DNA of 64,000 nucleotides from Echinometra lucunter (lineage: Eukaryota > Echinodermata > Echinoidea > Camarodonta > Echinometridae): assembly GCA_029962745.1 (NCBI GenBank), contig CM057171.1, positions 4,002,682 to 4,066,681 of the forward strand. The letters are read 5' to 3'. This document shows, in pieces, positions 11,095-23,603 of this stretch. The stretch's first letter is position 1, and each line of letters starts with the position of its first letter. Under the pieces are notes generated by a model, which made no database searches, was not told the origin of the DNA, and saw only the letters and a program-made list of their open reading frames with translations. The translations under genes were made by a program, and so were the position numbers.

Positions 11095-12936
11095 GTATTA
11101 TACTTTGTGTTTTGAGGAAAAGAATTTCGACCTTGATAAAGTTAAAAACTTGAGAGAAGAATTGTTTTGAAACATTGATCTGTAATTCGGTATGCTGTTT
11201 TGATGAACTCGATGGCTACAACTTATAAGACGTCATTCTTGCATCAGTTCCAATGTGAAGGCGATCCATTTTATTTTGCAAGGAAACCAGAATAAGATTA
11301 AGGGTTCTTTCGATGACAGACGTGTTTACTAATTGCATGCATGTTTCTTGAAGAAAAAATTCTCTTGACAACTAAGAAGTGTGCCAGAGGCTTTTCTGAT
11401 ATGTAGAAGAAACCCATGATGCAAACTGAATTCCATCTAGATACATGTATCTTTTGATGGTTTCGATGGTGGAAGAACGAATGTAAGTGGAAGGCTTCAC
11501 GGTACAACAAGTATTCTTTCTTGAAGATGAGTGTGATCCTGAAAAGGACTTACCCACTCTCTACCCAATGAATTCCATCTGTTTGTGTGTTTTTATTGAA
11601 GAATCAACAACTAATTATCATATTTACAAATAATCAATGTGATTGCCGAATTCATTAAACATTTCTAATGAGATACCAAATTATTGTGTAACAGGTGCTG
11701 AATATTTTTGCTTGAAAGAAACTGAAACACATTAGTAAATGCGTCTGTTGTGCAATAGTATGTTCTTCTATCTTCAGGCGGGGGGGGGGGGGGTACTCTC
11801 AATCATGTGCGTTCCCTTTTTTTTTTTTTTTTTTTTAAGCTGACAAATACAATGATGTGACTTTGCCATCTGTTGTTGCTTTATCCCCCGCGCCCAACGC
11901 CACCTTTCACTGCACATGCACTTTCAGATTTCTTTTTCCTCTGCCCAAACAATCGTGTCATTGGAAAAAAATAGTGGACTGGTTGAAAGTTGGGTATAAA
12001 AGAGAGACGAAGAAGACTCCATATTCCCGCGCTCCATCTGAACATTTTTATGTTGAACTGCGGAGTTGCATAATCAATCAGAAGACCTAAATTGCCTTAT
12101 TATCAGTGTGAAGAGATTTAGTCTAAGATAATTATTGTGCAATTAACTGTACAACACATGCTTTTTGGCGTTTGCTCTGCATCATTAATTCCATAACCGA
12201 ATTTGCCCTAAAACACCAAACATGACTCAGAGAACCTACCCCCCCCCCCCCATCAACCCTTATCCCAATCTCCTTTTGACTAATAAAGCGCGGAACACGT
12301 AGGACTGTCTATTGGAGCGTCTTTCCACCCTTTACAAGATACGCGAGGCCTTAATTACTTGGTAATCTTCACCATTATACCCTTTCTACCCTGTAATTGG
12401 TAAATTATTTCTCTTTTTTTAATCCTCAAGGCGAGATGCGGCAATTTGTTTACTCGAAGACAAATTTCTGTCATTTCATTTGGCAAGGGTTCACAGATGC
12501 AGCATGTAAGAATAGTCCTGAAAAGGACTGTTCAGGTATATTCTTTCGGAAGAGTCCTAAAAAGAACTATTTGTGAACCAGGAGAAAGAATGATATCGAC
12601 GTTTAGAATGGTGTTGTTATTATTCTTAGTCAGGAAATGATAGTTGTTTAAACGATGAGGCAGAAGCCTTTTGAATAAAAGAAAATAATGAAAAAGATGG
12701 GTTGGAAAGTTATTCCCTGAGAAATGTGTTAGAAAAAATATGAATTTCAAGTGTGTCGATCACTTCTTAGTTTTTTGTTTTCTTTGTCCCTCCCCCCCCC
12801 CCCCAAAAAAAATTCTCAATTCTGTGACGTGATTTGTGAGTATGAGTACAGCCTAAATCTGAAACTTTTATACGTTCATTGTACATTTTCTGTGACTGCT
12901 GGTAGGCCTACCTTCATTCGTAGGGCGACTCTTATA

Positions 12937-12952
12937 GTATTATTATTATTAC

Positions 12953-13001
<49 letters not shown>

Positions 13002-13055
13002 ATTATTATTATTATTGTTGTTGTTGTTATCATTCTCGTCATCATCATCATCATT
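12937..13055. repeat. (ATT)n/(GTT)n/(ATC)n microsatellite
   Basis: A long ATT array passing into GTT and ATC units, on the + strand. Confidence 0.95.
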
Positions 13056-13572
13056 ATAAACCGCTCGTTATATGGACTCGAGAGCTGGTCAGCGGTCACA
13101 TTCCTAATCCAATTTCTCTTTCAAGCCCCCCCCCCCCTTTTTTCCCCTCCAGAATCGACGCAGTAATGCATGATCATCGACTTTTCTCTACTTTGCACTA
13201 TTCCATGCAAGGTTTGGATATATATTGATGTGAACTTTGGCTTTTATATATTTTTGGATCGTTTCTACACAAAATGTGTTTCAGCAATGATTACCCTCAC
13301 TTTCTTGTAGTTGAGGCAACGAAAGAGCGTCATCAAAAAAAGACGTTGTTTAATTGAGTGGCCTAGAAGAATGTCTTGAGCATTGTTAAGGAATTATTCA
13401 GCCTTGACCACACAGATGACCAGTGCGTGCATACTTTGACCAAGAAACTCCTTGGTTGCCTCAGTATCAAAAAGGGAGTGAAGGCGAGTGAACCTATTGG
13501 AAGTAGAATGGTAAACGTGTAATAATAAACCACTGGAATGAATGAGTCAGGTTTCTTGGTAAAATCAAAGAG

Positions 13573-13778
13573 TTGAATTTCAGAAGAGAGTGCACGTAGA
13601 GTGAATTAAGAGGGAATGAAGAGTAGAAATCATGATATATTCACTCTTTATTCACTCTTTTAGGGGTGACTCGAAGTCCTTGAGTGATCACTGAGGTCAC
13701 CCCTCAAAGAGTGAATATCACAATTTTTACTCATATTTCACTCTTAATTCACTCTAAATGCTCTATCTTCTGAAATTG
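13573..13778. mobile_element. Foldback element, about 206 bp
   Basis: The left arm TTGAATTTCAGAAGA...TAGAGTGAATTAAGAG pairs with the right arm CTCTTAATTCACTCTA...TCTTCTGAAATTGAC. The centre holds GGGGTGAC/GTCACCCC and several TTCACTCTTT motifs. It is a nearly continuous palindrome, as in a MITE. Confidence 0.75.
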
Positions 13779-15293
13779 ACCCCTATAGCAGAGTTAATGC
13801 GTGCACTCTTTTTTTTTTTTAAAGACTGTATCTTCCACGAGTAGCCCACATCATATAGCTTGTACATCATCATTTGCTATTAGAGCTTGACTAGTTAATT
13901 GATTGATTGATTGATTAGTTAATTGAAATTGATTTATCAATTAATTTAATTCATTAATTGATTAATTTTGATTTGTTATTCATTTATTCATCGTGTTCAT
14001 CTATTCATTCAGGTTTTATTTAAAATAGTGAGTATAGGTATACATTCAGTCAAATAAACTGCTTTAGAAGTACGCCCTCAAGAACAACATGGCAGCACAT
14101 ATTTATACTAAAAGTATATATTACAAAAAATACATCAAGCATTCATCATGTTCACGTGTCTTGATACATACGTGAAAAGATGTGACATCATCTTAACAAA
14201 GTCGTTTGTATATTTAGTTCGAAAAGCCTAGAATTCATTTCTTGGGCAAACGTACAACAGGCTCTTTTTCTCCGTACGTTGCGGACCAAGTAGTTTTTTA
14301 GGATGGTATTGAAGAATAGGACTTTCTCACTTTTCAATTTCTTACGGAAACGCAATGAGATTATGAATGAAGCATGATGATATTCTTGATGTCAGTATGA
14401 TTATAGGCCTATTCATTGTATTTTTACGCATGGTATGGGATATGAAAATTACCAAATACATACATCTTTGACTCGCCTAATGAATGATGCAGATAAAGAC
14501 GCATTGCACATATTATGATTTGAAGTCTAGATCAAGTCGGATACAGTGTTTTCCTAAAAGATATCTAAAAGCTCTCTTCCTGGAGTCTCAAGCCCTAAAG
14601 TGAACCTCATTTTCAAAACGGCTAAACAATGCTAAAGCCTCTGTTGGGGTTGATGGCCTCAAGTCCTTGACCAATTTGACTTTAACTACGTCACGACTTT
14701 TACCAAGTATTGCGGAACGGGTGCATGCATTATCTGCAAGCAGTGGTGCTATATGACCAAGGAGAAAGGAGATGTAGTGCCTCCTTGCTTTGAAAGGGCT
14801 TTGAATAAGAAGTCTATGAAGGGCCAGTAGGACCTTTAGCTTCCTTGTGATAAATTGGTATAATTCATATGACTCCACTCCACAGAGCATTGGCATAAGC
14901 ATGGGGAAATAGGAGTCAATTCAAGATGCAAGACATGCCCGTTCAAAATATGAGAGGGGGGGGGGGGGGGTAACCGCGGGGATTTCTTCAAATGAGTTTT
15001 TTTCTTTCTTTCTTTTTTAAAGCGAATATTATAACACGCCGCAAGTAAATGAGTGCCATGCATAAAAAACGCGTTTAATAGTACCCCCTATAATAATCTA
15101 AGCGCAAAAAGAAATGGTGTAGTAGCTATGCTCTGTCATGGTTATACGTGTAGAGTAATGGTGCATGAGGCCATGGCAGATTTTCTTCCATAATCATCCA
15201 GGGATCGGAAATGTCGTTTTTGAAAAGTCCTACATAATGCTGAAAACTGCTCGTTTTTTATATTTTATGTGACGTCATTTTAATTGAAGCAAG

Positions 15294-15296
<3 letters not shown>

Positions 15297-15345
<49 letters not shown>

Positions 15346-15347
15346 TT
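15297..15347. repeat. Poly-T joined to poly-G
   Basis: About 28 T residues run directly into about 21 G residues. Such long homopolymers are prone to length error in an assembly. Confidence 0.9.
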
Positions 15348-16617
15348 CGTATACTCTGTTGTAGGCCATACTCAAGAGTGTAGTTTTTGCCTAATCATGA
15401 TTTGGGGAAACTGTATCTTTTGTCATATAATGCAACAGAGAGGGGGATTGAATTTAAGGGAAAATGCTTATTTATTTTCTCCGAAAGTATATACACTGCC
15501 ACTGGTATAGCTGTAAATTCATATTCCGAAACAAAAATAAAACAAAAAGCAACAACAAAACCAAAAAAAAAAAAAATTCTGATCAGAGCAGAGGGTTCAT
15601 AATTTTGAAAATGAATTTGAGATCGGAAGGTTAATTTTCCTCATTCTCCGAAAAATATGCTTTCGTGTTTTTCCCCTGAATATTATGACCTTAATAAATA
15701 GTACTTTATTTTCGTAATTACAAACCAATTTCATTTTCCGAATTACGAAAATTTTGACAAAACTGTAGTGACGAACCTCCTGAAGGAGAAACCTTCCGTA
15801 TGACAATTTTGCGATTAACGAACCTTCGGAAGTAAAGCACCTGATTTGAGAAACGACATGAAACAAAGGCCGCTGCATAAATATCATTTCCTTTCTTCCT
15901 CACTTTTTCGTCGACAGCCCCCCCCCCCCCCGTCTTCTTTCCATTGATGATCCTATAATCTATTTGAAAAAGATCGCATCGCCGCCGAACGGCTGAATTG
16001 AATGATATTATTACAAATTTAAAAAGAATACACACAGCAAGCTGTAACAATTTATCTTGCTCATTTTTCACAAATTTAAGAGAAAAATGCTGACTAAAAA
16101 CAACAAATGAGGTACATGTACGTAATAAGACATGAAGCAGTATTATTAAAATATAATTTGTTTTATGATTACATATCAACAAGATAACATATTTGGTCGT
16201 TTGAGAGGCAGGAAGTGCCCCTGTGTCCCTCCATAAATGCCTATGGTACCCACCATCGTCATTTCAATTATTATTCACATTTCGGCATCACTTCAGTTTT
16301 CAGGTTTACGAGAATTTCCGTGTTATAAAAATTTTAGAAAGAATTTAAATGTTATGTTTCTTGTGTTTACATACTTTCCTGTGAAATGTGTACCGATTAT
16401 TACCTAAGACATGGAAATTTAAGTACTTCATTTTTATTCAGTCCGAAGGGTGGTTCAGGTAACTATTTATGTTATTTCAACTGTTTATTTTAAAATGCAG
16501 ATAATTACCGGAAATTATTCGACTGGTCTTCAAAAGAACGTAACCCTCGGACGATTTAAGTCTCTCGACAAGGTGGTTCTCCTTTTAGCTTCTACGTCGT
16601 AAGATTTCCGAGCCAAA

Positions 16618-17559
16618 ATGGTGTCTGACCGCCAAATATCTAACTTCCCTCGTAGTATGAGAGACCAAATGACTGTTTACTCAAAAAATGGAGTGTTCAG
16701 CTTGCCCACCTACACAAAGTACGACAGAGACAGCATTGAGAGGGCTACACGAGGGCAGAATGACAACGAGCTTTGGTCCAAGTACCGCTATGGTTGTATC
16801 GGTGCGTCCAACGTCGGGAGCGTGGTCAGGTTCTTCAGGAATCGGGATAACCGACGGAGGGCAAACCCGTGGGCTCTAGCGGGACGGATAATCGGAGATG
16901 GACGTTCCTTGAAGCATCTACCTCAGATTGCTCGCGGTCTTAAAATGGAACCGGTCGCAAGAGCAGAGTACGCTGACTATTTGCTAATGAAAGGCCATCG
17001 GGATGTAGATGTTAAAGAGTGTGGGATGTTCTTTCATCCGAGAAAGGCATATCTGGAGGCGTCACCAGATGGCCTCGTCAGTTGCAGTTGCTGCGGTGAT
17101 GGCCTTGTCGAAATCAAATGCCCCAGTACGGCTCCGACCGAAAAGCCGTCACAACGCAGTGAGAAGTTTCTCCGGAGAGACAAAGGTGGAAGGCTGCATC
17201 TGAAAAAGAACCATCCATACTTCGACCAGATCCAGGCCCAACTCGCTGTGACGGGACGGTCCTGGTGCGATTTCTTCGTCTTCAGAGACAGCGGGGTGTT
17301 CGTGGAAAGGATTAAGCAGGATCCCCACTGGCTTAGATCATTCCTGATGGACATGGATCGCTTCTTCTGGAGGTTCGTTGTACCTGTGCTTGTGAGCCGA
17401 GCCATCAGGGGTAATGTTGGAGTGGTTCATCAGCCGTATGGATGCCCTTACTGCGGGGAACCAAGTCACCGAGTTAACTTTTGTTGGTATCGCTTCCCAT
17501 TGCGCTGCCGTAATTGTAAGCAGTTAGGGCATAAGGCTAGAGTTTGTCTCAGTTCTTAA
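16618..17559 (+). CDS. YqaJ-like nuclease with two CCHC zinc knuckles
   Basis: An intact single-exon frame of 313 residues in a good start context (GCCAAAATGG). Residues about 45-70 (RGQNDNELWSKYRYGCIGAS) resemble the N-terminal part of YqaJ/lambda-exonuclease domains. The PD-(D/E)XK core follows: E111 and E117, D151 in ASPDG, E165/K167 in VEIKCP, then the YFDQIQAQLAVTGRSWCDFF block (201-220), where family members keep a Tyr/Gln helix. After a short linker come two tandem CX2CX4HX4C zinc knuckles (C276-C289 and C297-C310), as in retroviral-type nucleic-acid-binding proteins. Family knowledge predicts a metal-dependent exonuclease acting on DNA ends. Nuclease followed by two knuckles is the notable arrangement. 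The lack of introns and the repeat-rich setting suggest a gene of mobile-element origin or a retrocopy, but no flanking inverted repeats were found. Confidence 0.85.
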   Translation: MVSDRQISNFPRSMRDQMTVYSKNGVFSLPTYTKYDRDSIERATRGQNDNELWSKYRYGCIGASNVGSVVRFFRNRDNRRRANPWALAGRIIGDGRSLKHLPQIARGLKMEPVARAEYADYLLMKGHRDVDVKECGMFFHPRKAYLEASPDGLVSCSCCGDGLVEIKCPSTAPTEKPSQRSEKFLRRDKGGRLHLKKNHPYFDQIQAQLAVTGRSWCDFFVFRDSGVFVERIKQDPHWLRSFLMDMDRFFWRFVVPVLVSRAIRGNVGVVHQPYGCPYCGEPSHRVNFCWYRFPLRCRNCKQLGHKARVCLSS

Positions 17560-19372
17560 GCAATCATGATTATTTCCAAACCACCATATCCGGCCCTTGA
17601 TATTAACCCAAAGGTATTCAACTATTGTATATTAAGGTAAGAATGTTAAAGAGATATGTCATTGCCTTATTATGTGGAAGAAGTAAAGTACTTATTGTAG
17701 AGGGTCGTATGAATTTTTGTAGTAGTATAAGGATTATTTTTCAAGGATTTTACCAGCACCATGGTAAAGAGAGTGTAACTAACGGCCCTTTCTAGACGAA
17801 GGCATGATATAGTATTGGACACGGTGCAGATTAGAGAACTGTTTATGATTACAATATTTTGTGTTACCTCTTAAATTCTAACGGACAAATTTTGCTTGCT
17901 TCCTTATAGCGATGGAACTTTAGGAATCGTCGGAAAGCTTTGCTTAATCACATCTATGAAGAGAGGCATGCTTTTGTTTGTGTTTGTTTGTAAATATAAT
18001 TCCATCTTCTTACTCTTAGTTCTTTAAGAAATCATAAGGCCGATAAGTTGTAGTTTTAACTTCTCCGTTGCGTTTTGGAAAGTTAGTGTACTAAATCTTC
18101 AATCATTAGGCCAAAGCATAATTAGTCCTTTACACAATTTACACTGCGATGAATGTATCGTAATGTTTATGGTACATTTATTTCGGAATATTCATCGCAT
18201 TGTTAATGTACTTCACTAGCTTTCTGGTACACTGTACATGCAGTGCTATTTTCTTTTAGTAGCGCAGCGCCTGGACGATATATATAGATGTCCTTTATAT
18301 TAACCTCTTTTGTAAACGAACATAAATAACACGTATGCCTACACTGTATTCATATAGTATCTGCCAATAATTCCTGTTTTAGAGGAATGATTCCTATATT
18401 TTTTTTTTTGTTTTCACATCCATGTAATTAGTACTAAATTCCTCTCATTTCCCCCAAAAATTAACTAATTTTTTTTTTTTAATGCATTATTTTGATTGCG
18501 AGTTATTCCTAATTTTTGTTGTGGAAGGTTAATTGGCAGGTAAGCCTATTACAGGCAATAAAATACGTAGTCGTTGTAGAATTTCTTCTTCTTCTTCTTC
18601 TTCTTCTTCTTCTTCTTTTTAAAAAAAGTGTTTGCATTCATTTTCCACTCGCATATTTTCCTGAACTTGTAAAATACTATTCAGCAATATTGTATTATGT
18701 TTTTTTTTTCGTACTTTACTTTAATTGTAACAAATATTTGTGTGTCTTTTGTGGTGAAGATTCATTTGTTGCCCTGAAGAGTAAACTCTAAATATGTCAA
18801 TTTTAACATAAACTTTTTTTCAATTTCATTTATAAGCACTTAAGAGATAGTTAAAATCATTGTGAAAATGCATATTAGTAATCTTTTGTCACCTCATTTT
18901 CCAGATTTAATCACAATAATTTCATTTGATTTGATTTGGTGTTAGAACAAAATTTAAAAAAAGAAGTATACACTGTATAACGAAAAGTTTGAGGCGAGCC
19001 GAAGAAAGGAGGGGGGGGGGGGGGACGAAAAAAATATAGGACGTACATGTATTTTTCTTTTTAAGTCTAACCATATCTGTTAAATATGTAGCATGTTTCA
19101 GGCTTGATTTTTATGTAAAGTAAAACTTATTAGCTAGTTTAAGAACTTAATGTTAGGCCTTATCATTTCATGACGTTTTTTGCATAATAATCTATTAACT
19201 GTACAGCTTGTTTAAATTGTAGTTACTTATATCACTTCATGATGGTTTATAAAGTACTTGCATGCATGAAGCAAATGAAATACATATACGGAACAAACTG
19301 AGTCAGGATTGTGATTGTATTGTACATTAAGCGTAATAAGTTTGTTTATCAATTTCTACACTCGAAATTTCT
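17560..19372. other. 3' flank and intergenic, no supported gene
   Basis: AT-rich sequence after the nuclease gene with no obvious AATAAA close to the stop codon. It contains a T-run near 18400, a (TTC)n run at 18581-18618 and a poly-G run near 19010. No exon is recognised. Confidence 0.5.
18581..18618. repeat. (TTC)n microsatellite
   Basis: About twelve TTC units on the + strand, ending in T and A runs. Confidence 0.95.
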
Positions 19373-19376
19373 TTAA

Positions 19377-19707
19377 AGACATTCAGTCGTGGGCTTTCAT
19401 GGGGAGTGGATCATAATTTGCTGACACCAGACTTTGTGAAAAGCACTGGAATTACCTGTAATGAAGATAAATTTCTGGAGCGCAGCAAAACAGGCTGTCC
19501 CACCATAAATTCTTCGGCCTGCTTCAGGCATTGTCGGGCCAGGGAAGGCGAGATACACTGTAATGACTTTGCCAAATGGGGCAAAGGGTGGAATATACAG
19601 AGCTTACATAAGGTTTGTTGGTCATAAAACTCGTGATCGACAACACCTGCAACTGGGTAAGCACCCATGGTGTCAAATTCCCCATGAAAGCCCACGACTA
19701 AGTGTCT
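19377..19707. mobile_element. 331-bp element with 29-bp TIRs and TTAA target sites
   Basis: Left terminus AGACATTCAGTCGTGGGC and right terminus (reverse complement) AGACACTTAGTCGTGGGC, both continuing TTTCATGGGGA, give 29-bp terminal inverted repeats with two mismatches. TTAA flanks both sides (19373-19376 and 19708-19711). TTAA target duplication is typical of piggyBac- and Kolobok-type transposons. The interior holds a 94-codon - strand frame (19695-19411) spanning almost the whole element; it is protein-like but unrecognised, and could be a captured exon or chance. Confidence 0.85.
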
Positions 19708-19949
19708 TTAAATTAGAAATTAATCTAAAAAGATTGTGATTGGGGACAATTCCAAAATTAGATTAAGAAATCATATCAACAGTAAGATTGATTTCTAAAT
19801 CTATCAGATTTGGATTTTTAATCGAATTTAGGATTTTTCCCTGATTCAATCCTGAGAAAGTGGAAGTTTGCAATAGCCCAGTATTTATGCTGAACAAATC
19901 TCGTAACACAACGAACCAATTAACCAAAGAATAAACAAACTGGGTTAGA

Positions 19950-20090
19950 TAGGGGCAAAGCTAGGGGGGTGGGGAGGGGATAGGGGGGCGAATGCCTCTA
20001 TGATTTTGCAAGTGACAGAAAAAAAAGGAGAAAAAAAAAGGAGGAGGAAGAAGAAAGAAGAGGGTGGAAAAAGAGAGGCATGGGGCTTGC
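19950..20090. repeat. Purine-rich low-complexity tract
   Basis: G-runs followed by an A/G-rich stretch (GGAGGAGGAAGAAGAAAG). No function is inferred. Confidence 0.7.
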
Positions 20091-20427
20091 AACTATATGA
20101 TACCCTATTTCGTTCATTTAAAACGTCAGTAAATTCACCTATGGGTTATCTTGCCCTCTCCCTATCAAAATATCCTGGCGCCGCCGTTGGGGTTCGACAA
20201 GCAAATTCGAATACTGTCGCCAGACAGATCACAGTTTTCAAGGATATACTGACATAATGCGAAGTTCCCATCTTCATTATAGTCGACCTTGGTAAATAAC
20301 AATACCGGTACATGCATGAGATTTCTGCCGTGTTCACAAAAGCCTGAAAAAAGGGAAAGAAAAGGGGCAGACGTTGTCAACGGGAATTGGTGATCGAAGG
20401 GGAGGGGGGGGGGGGGGGGGAATAGAG

Positions 20428-20607
20428 GTGCCGTACTCGAGTGGTTTAAGGCGCTTGATTGGAGACGCGAGAATCGGGGGTTCGATCCCCGGCGCGGCAC
20501 TTCTGCCCTTGAGCAAGGCATTTTATCTACATTGCTCTTTTATCGTACATCATAATGCTACCTACATGTGCATGTGTGTTTCTTTAAAAAAAAAAAAAAA
20601 AAAAAAG
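20428..20607 (+). mobile_element. tRNA-derived SINE, full length
   Basis: The head (20428-20500) is tRNA-like: GTGCCGT and GCGGCAC can form an acceptor stem, GTGGTTTAAGGCGC lies at the A-box position and GGTTCGATCCCC is a B box. A body follows (CCCTTGAGCAAGGCA, TCTACATTGCTCTT, TTATCGTACATC) and the element ends in about 23 A residues. The same family occurs at 29354-29537. The A-tail and body argue against a functional tRNA gene. Confidence 0.85.
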
Positions 20608-21346
20608 TAGCCCAGCTAATTCAGGAAACGATTTCTATAGTTCACGAACCTACGACACATGCTCCGGTGGCAAGAAGAGGAAGGTTAAAAACAAAAACAA
20701 AACAAAAACAATATCTCGCTCCCTCGCACCGGCCGGGGCTTCACCATCAATGAACAGATTTTAAAAATCAAGGCTAATGTATTGCCACTTTATATACATT
20801 TACAGATGCAGTGCTCTTCACTGCTTACCATTTTGTCTGTTTCTGGTCTGGCCTGTAGCCCCCCCCCCCCCCCCCCCCGGGCCCCCCTCGATCCCCGCCC
20901 GATGCTGTCATAGCCTCCGATCATGTAAGTTGGATTATTGCTGCGAGATTCGTATTAATCAGCGCTGTATTGATTAGTGTTGGGTTGCAAGTCGACTTTA
21001 GTTAGTTTCAGGGTTAGACGATAGCAGAGGCGGCGACAGGGTATTATGATGGGGGGGGGGGGGAGGCAACATGACCCATAGGTGAATTTATTGACGTTTT
21101 AAATGAAAATCATAGAGTTGCATGAGTTGCATGACCTAGCCCTCTGTTTCCCCATACCAGCTCTCATTTCTTCCCTATCCTCTTTTTATTTTTCTCCCCC
21201 CTTTCCCACCCTTTTTTGTTGTTGATTACTTGAGAAATCCTTGGGGGGGGGGCAGTCGCCCTGTCCGAAACCATTCTGTTTACGAGTGATCAAAGTCAGA
21301 GACCGACAAAACACTTTGGATTCGTCACCAAAATACAGTAGAGTGT

Positions 21347-21379
<33 letters not shown>

Positions 21380-21820
21380 TTGGGTTTTTGGGGTAAATCT
21401 GTCAACCACCTCGCTGCCTAAATGTTATGATATTTTGGAATATCGCTGCTGAAATAAGCTGATTGCTGCTTGAAATCATCTTGTTTCTGAGCCTATAGCG
21501 AGAGTAGCGAGCGACCGAACGAAAAAAAGGGGGATTTAAAAAAAAAGTCTATATATAGGCCGTTATCTACTGTAAGTGTATCAACTTGGGTATTTATGTC
21601 CAACCAAATTTGGGCATTTCTTTGGGCATTTCTTTTTATCCAATTTGAAGTTGCCCATTCTAAAGTATAATTAGGCCTACTGCTTATTTACTACCGTAAC
21701 TGGACAATATTCTTCCCTCATTTGCCCAAAGTTGGTTGGACATACAATCCCCCTCGTGCTGTAATGATTTTACTCAATAATATTTTTTACAGTGTTGTTT
21801 TTTTTTTTTTTAAACTTTCC
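20608..21820. other. Intergenic, homopolymer-rich
   Basis: Contains poly-C near 20860, poly-G near 21050 and 21241 and a T-run at 21350-21378. No gene is supported. Confidence 0.5.
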
Positions 21821-21822
21821 TT

Positions 21823-22290
21823 CTCAGTTTCTTTAATTTCCTTTATTTTCTTTTGTTCTTCTTTCAGTCTTTATTTTTTCAGTTTGGAAATTATTGGGGG
21901 GGGGGCAAAAGGTTTTTTTAAAACTTTCCTTCTTTTCTTTAATTTCCTGCACAATGGTTTCGCAGTCCGCGTTTCGTCACTCTTCGAAGTCTCGCTTTGA
22001 TTTTCTTTTGTTCTTCTTTCAGTCTCAATTTTTTCAGTTTGGAAATTATGGGGGGGGGGGGGGGGGGCAAAATGACATCTTCGCCCCCTGAAAGTTTCTT
22101 GGAGGGCACCCCCCCCCCCCCCTCCCCGATCGACGCCTCTGTCCATATACCATTTAACCATGGACGTGGTGGGAATTCCCCAAAACAAAATCAGCAATGG
22201 AAGCGTGTGTTTCGATGTTCGCCATTATATGCACAATCGTTTCGCAGTCCGCGTTTCGTCACTCTTCGAAGTCTCGTTTTGATAGTTCGT
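21823..22290. repeat. Local duplications with G-runs
   Basis: AACTTTCCTTCT...TTTCTTTAATTTCCT and TCTTTTGTTCTTCTTTCAGT...TTTTTTCAGTTTGGAAATTAT each appear twice within 21823-22060, each copy ending in a long G-run. GTTTCGCAGTCCGCGTTTCG followed by TCACTCTTCGAAGTCTCG appears at about 21957 and again at 22238. Confidence 0.8.
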
Positions 22291-22890
22291 TGCCTACTAG
22301 ATTCAAACCGTATATAATTGGATTGATTGTCTTTAAAAAGGTGAGCAGTAAAATAAAATATATAAGTCGAAAAAATCAAGAGAGGATTATATAAGAATGA
22401 GTCAACGCTGAGGACGAACCACAAAGTCTGTTTGCCTGAAGGAAGGCTAGTTTGATCTGGAGTTCTGAACTCGCGCGTCTATTCTAGTCTCAAACAATTA
22501 ACGATCCGATTCGATTGAATTGCTGAAAATAGAGCGCGCTCGCGCTCGGCCGGGATATGGATATTCTACGCTAACGTAAAAGCTAGAGCTGTAACGTTAG
22601 TGGTGTGTAAATTGAACTTTATTGTAAGGCCTAACCCTAATTATAGGCCTATCACGACTTAACTATTTTAATTTCATATCTCCCGCCTTCTTGGATACTA
22701 AGTTACTGAGTCGACTGTCCTGACGTTGGTGTCGAAAGGAAAGTCAAATGAGCAAAGTAAGACTTTAACTGTTAGATCCTGAGTTCTGTGGTACCACCGC
22801 AGCTAGCGGTGCACTCGTGTACTCCAGATTGTGTACGTTCTACTTCTAACGTTTGAACGTAACGGTAAGTTAAATCGTTAGATCATATCT

Positions 22891-23029
22891 GGGGAGCGTT
22901 TCATGAAGAGTTTTGTCGGTGATTTTCACCGACAAATGTTACAAGCTACTGAAAATCCTCGCATCTGATTGGCTGAGAGCAAATTAGTCAGTGAAAATCA
23001 CCGACAAGACTCTTCATGAAACGCTCCCC
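22891..23029. mobile_element. 139-bp foldback MITE, GGGGAGYGTTTCATGAAG family, copy 1
   Basis: Left arm GGGGAGCGTTTCATGAAGAG mirrors right arm CTCTTCATGAAACGCTCCCC. The second arm pair is TGTCGGTGATTTTCA/TGAAAATCACCGACA. The core holds AAGCTACTGAAAATCCTCGC and CTGATTGGCTGAGAGCAAAT. An equal-length copy (139 bp) lies at 38238-38376, and a relative with the core inverted at 61294-61441. Confidence 0.9.
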
Positions 23030-23603
23030 ACTAGGTCTACGTTTACTATAGATTTCTAGACCCTAGATGTTAAGACCAATTACTGTTAACATGATACATC
23101 TGACTTTTAAAATTAAATTACAAGAACTAAGATATAGTATAGACCTAATGTTAGTAGTGTTTTAGAAATGTAGGCTATATAGCCCTTAGATTAGTTAGAC
23201 TAAGTAAATTTTGATCAAATATGCCAAGAAAAAGAATCATGGTATGACTAAAATAAAGAAAGACCACTTCAAAACAGACCAGTGTAGGACCTATGTGAAA
23301 TGCATGGTACCCAGTTGTGTGTCCGGACAGGTTGTGTATCCGGACAGTCGATTTTCAACAGCCATTAGAAAAAGTTTACAAGCAATATTTCTTCGATTTT
23401 TAATACATATTTTACTGTTAGACAACATTAAGAACAAAATATGCTGTCTTGCTGATAAGTAACTTTAATCCAAGACAAAATAGAAGGCTTCATTTTTCAT
23501 GTCCGGACACCCGACCCCAATCTACACATGTACTTATGACGGTTAATTCATCATGCATGTACCGCGGTACCGTAATTTTTGTCCAGTGTTTCCAGCCTTT
23601 ATG

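Larger units (their letters stand above)
8930..16617. other. Repeat-rich intergenic block
   Basis: No gene can be supported here. It contains (CT)n at 9225-9254, (TG)n with a G-run at 10291-10340, T and G homopolymers, and poly-G/poly-C runs near 9036, 9085, 10161, 10842, 11779, 12240, 12790, 13127, 14946, 15325 and 15919. A 104-codon - strand frame at 14588-14902 looks somewhat protein-like but I cannot place it. A diverged repeat at 11345-11440 reappears near 36735-36830. Confidence 0.6.

Noticed and set aside
14588..14902. 104-codon - strand frame with LFSRFENEVHFRA end
   Set aside because: Somewhat protein-like but I could not place it in any family, and there are no flanking splice signals.
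20428..20500. Functional tRNA gene
   Set aside because: The tRNA-like head is followed by a conserved SINE body and an A-tail, and a second copy exists at 29.35 kb.
23311..23516. Regulatory element from repeated TGTCCGGACA motifs
   Set aside because: Three short palindromic hits within 200 bases, but no other supporting structure.
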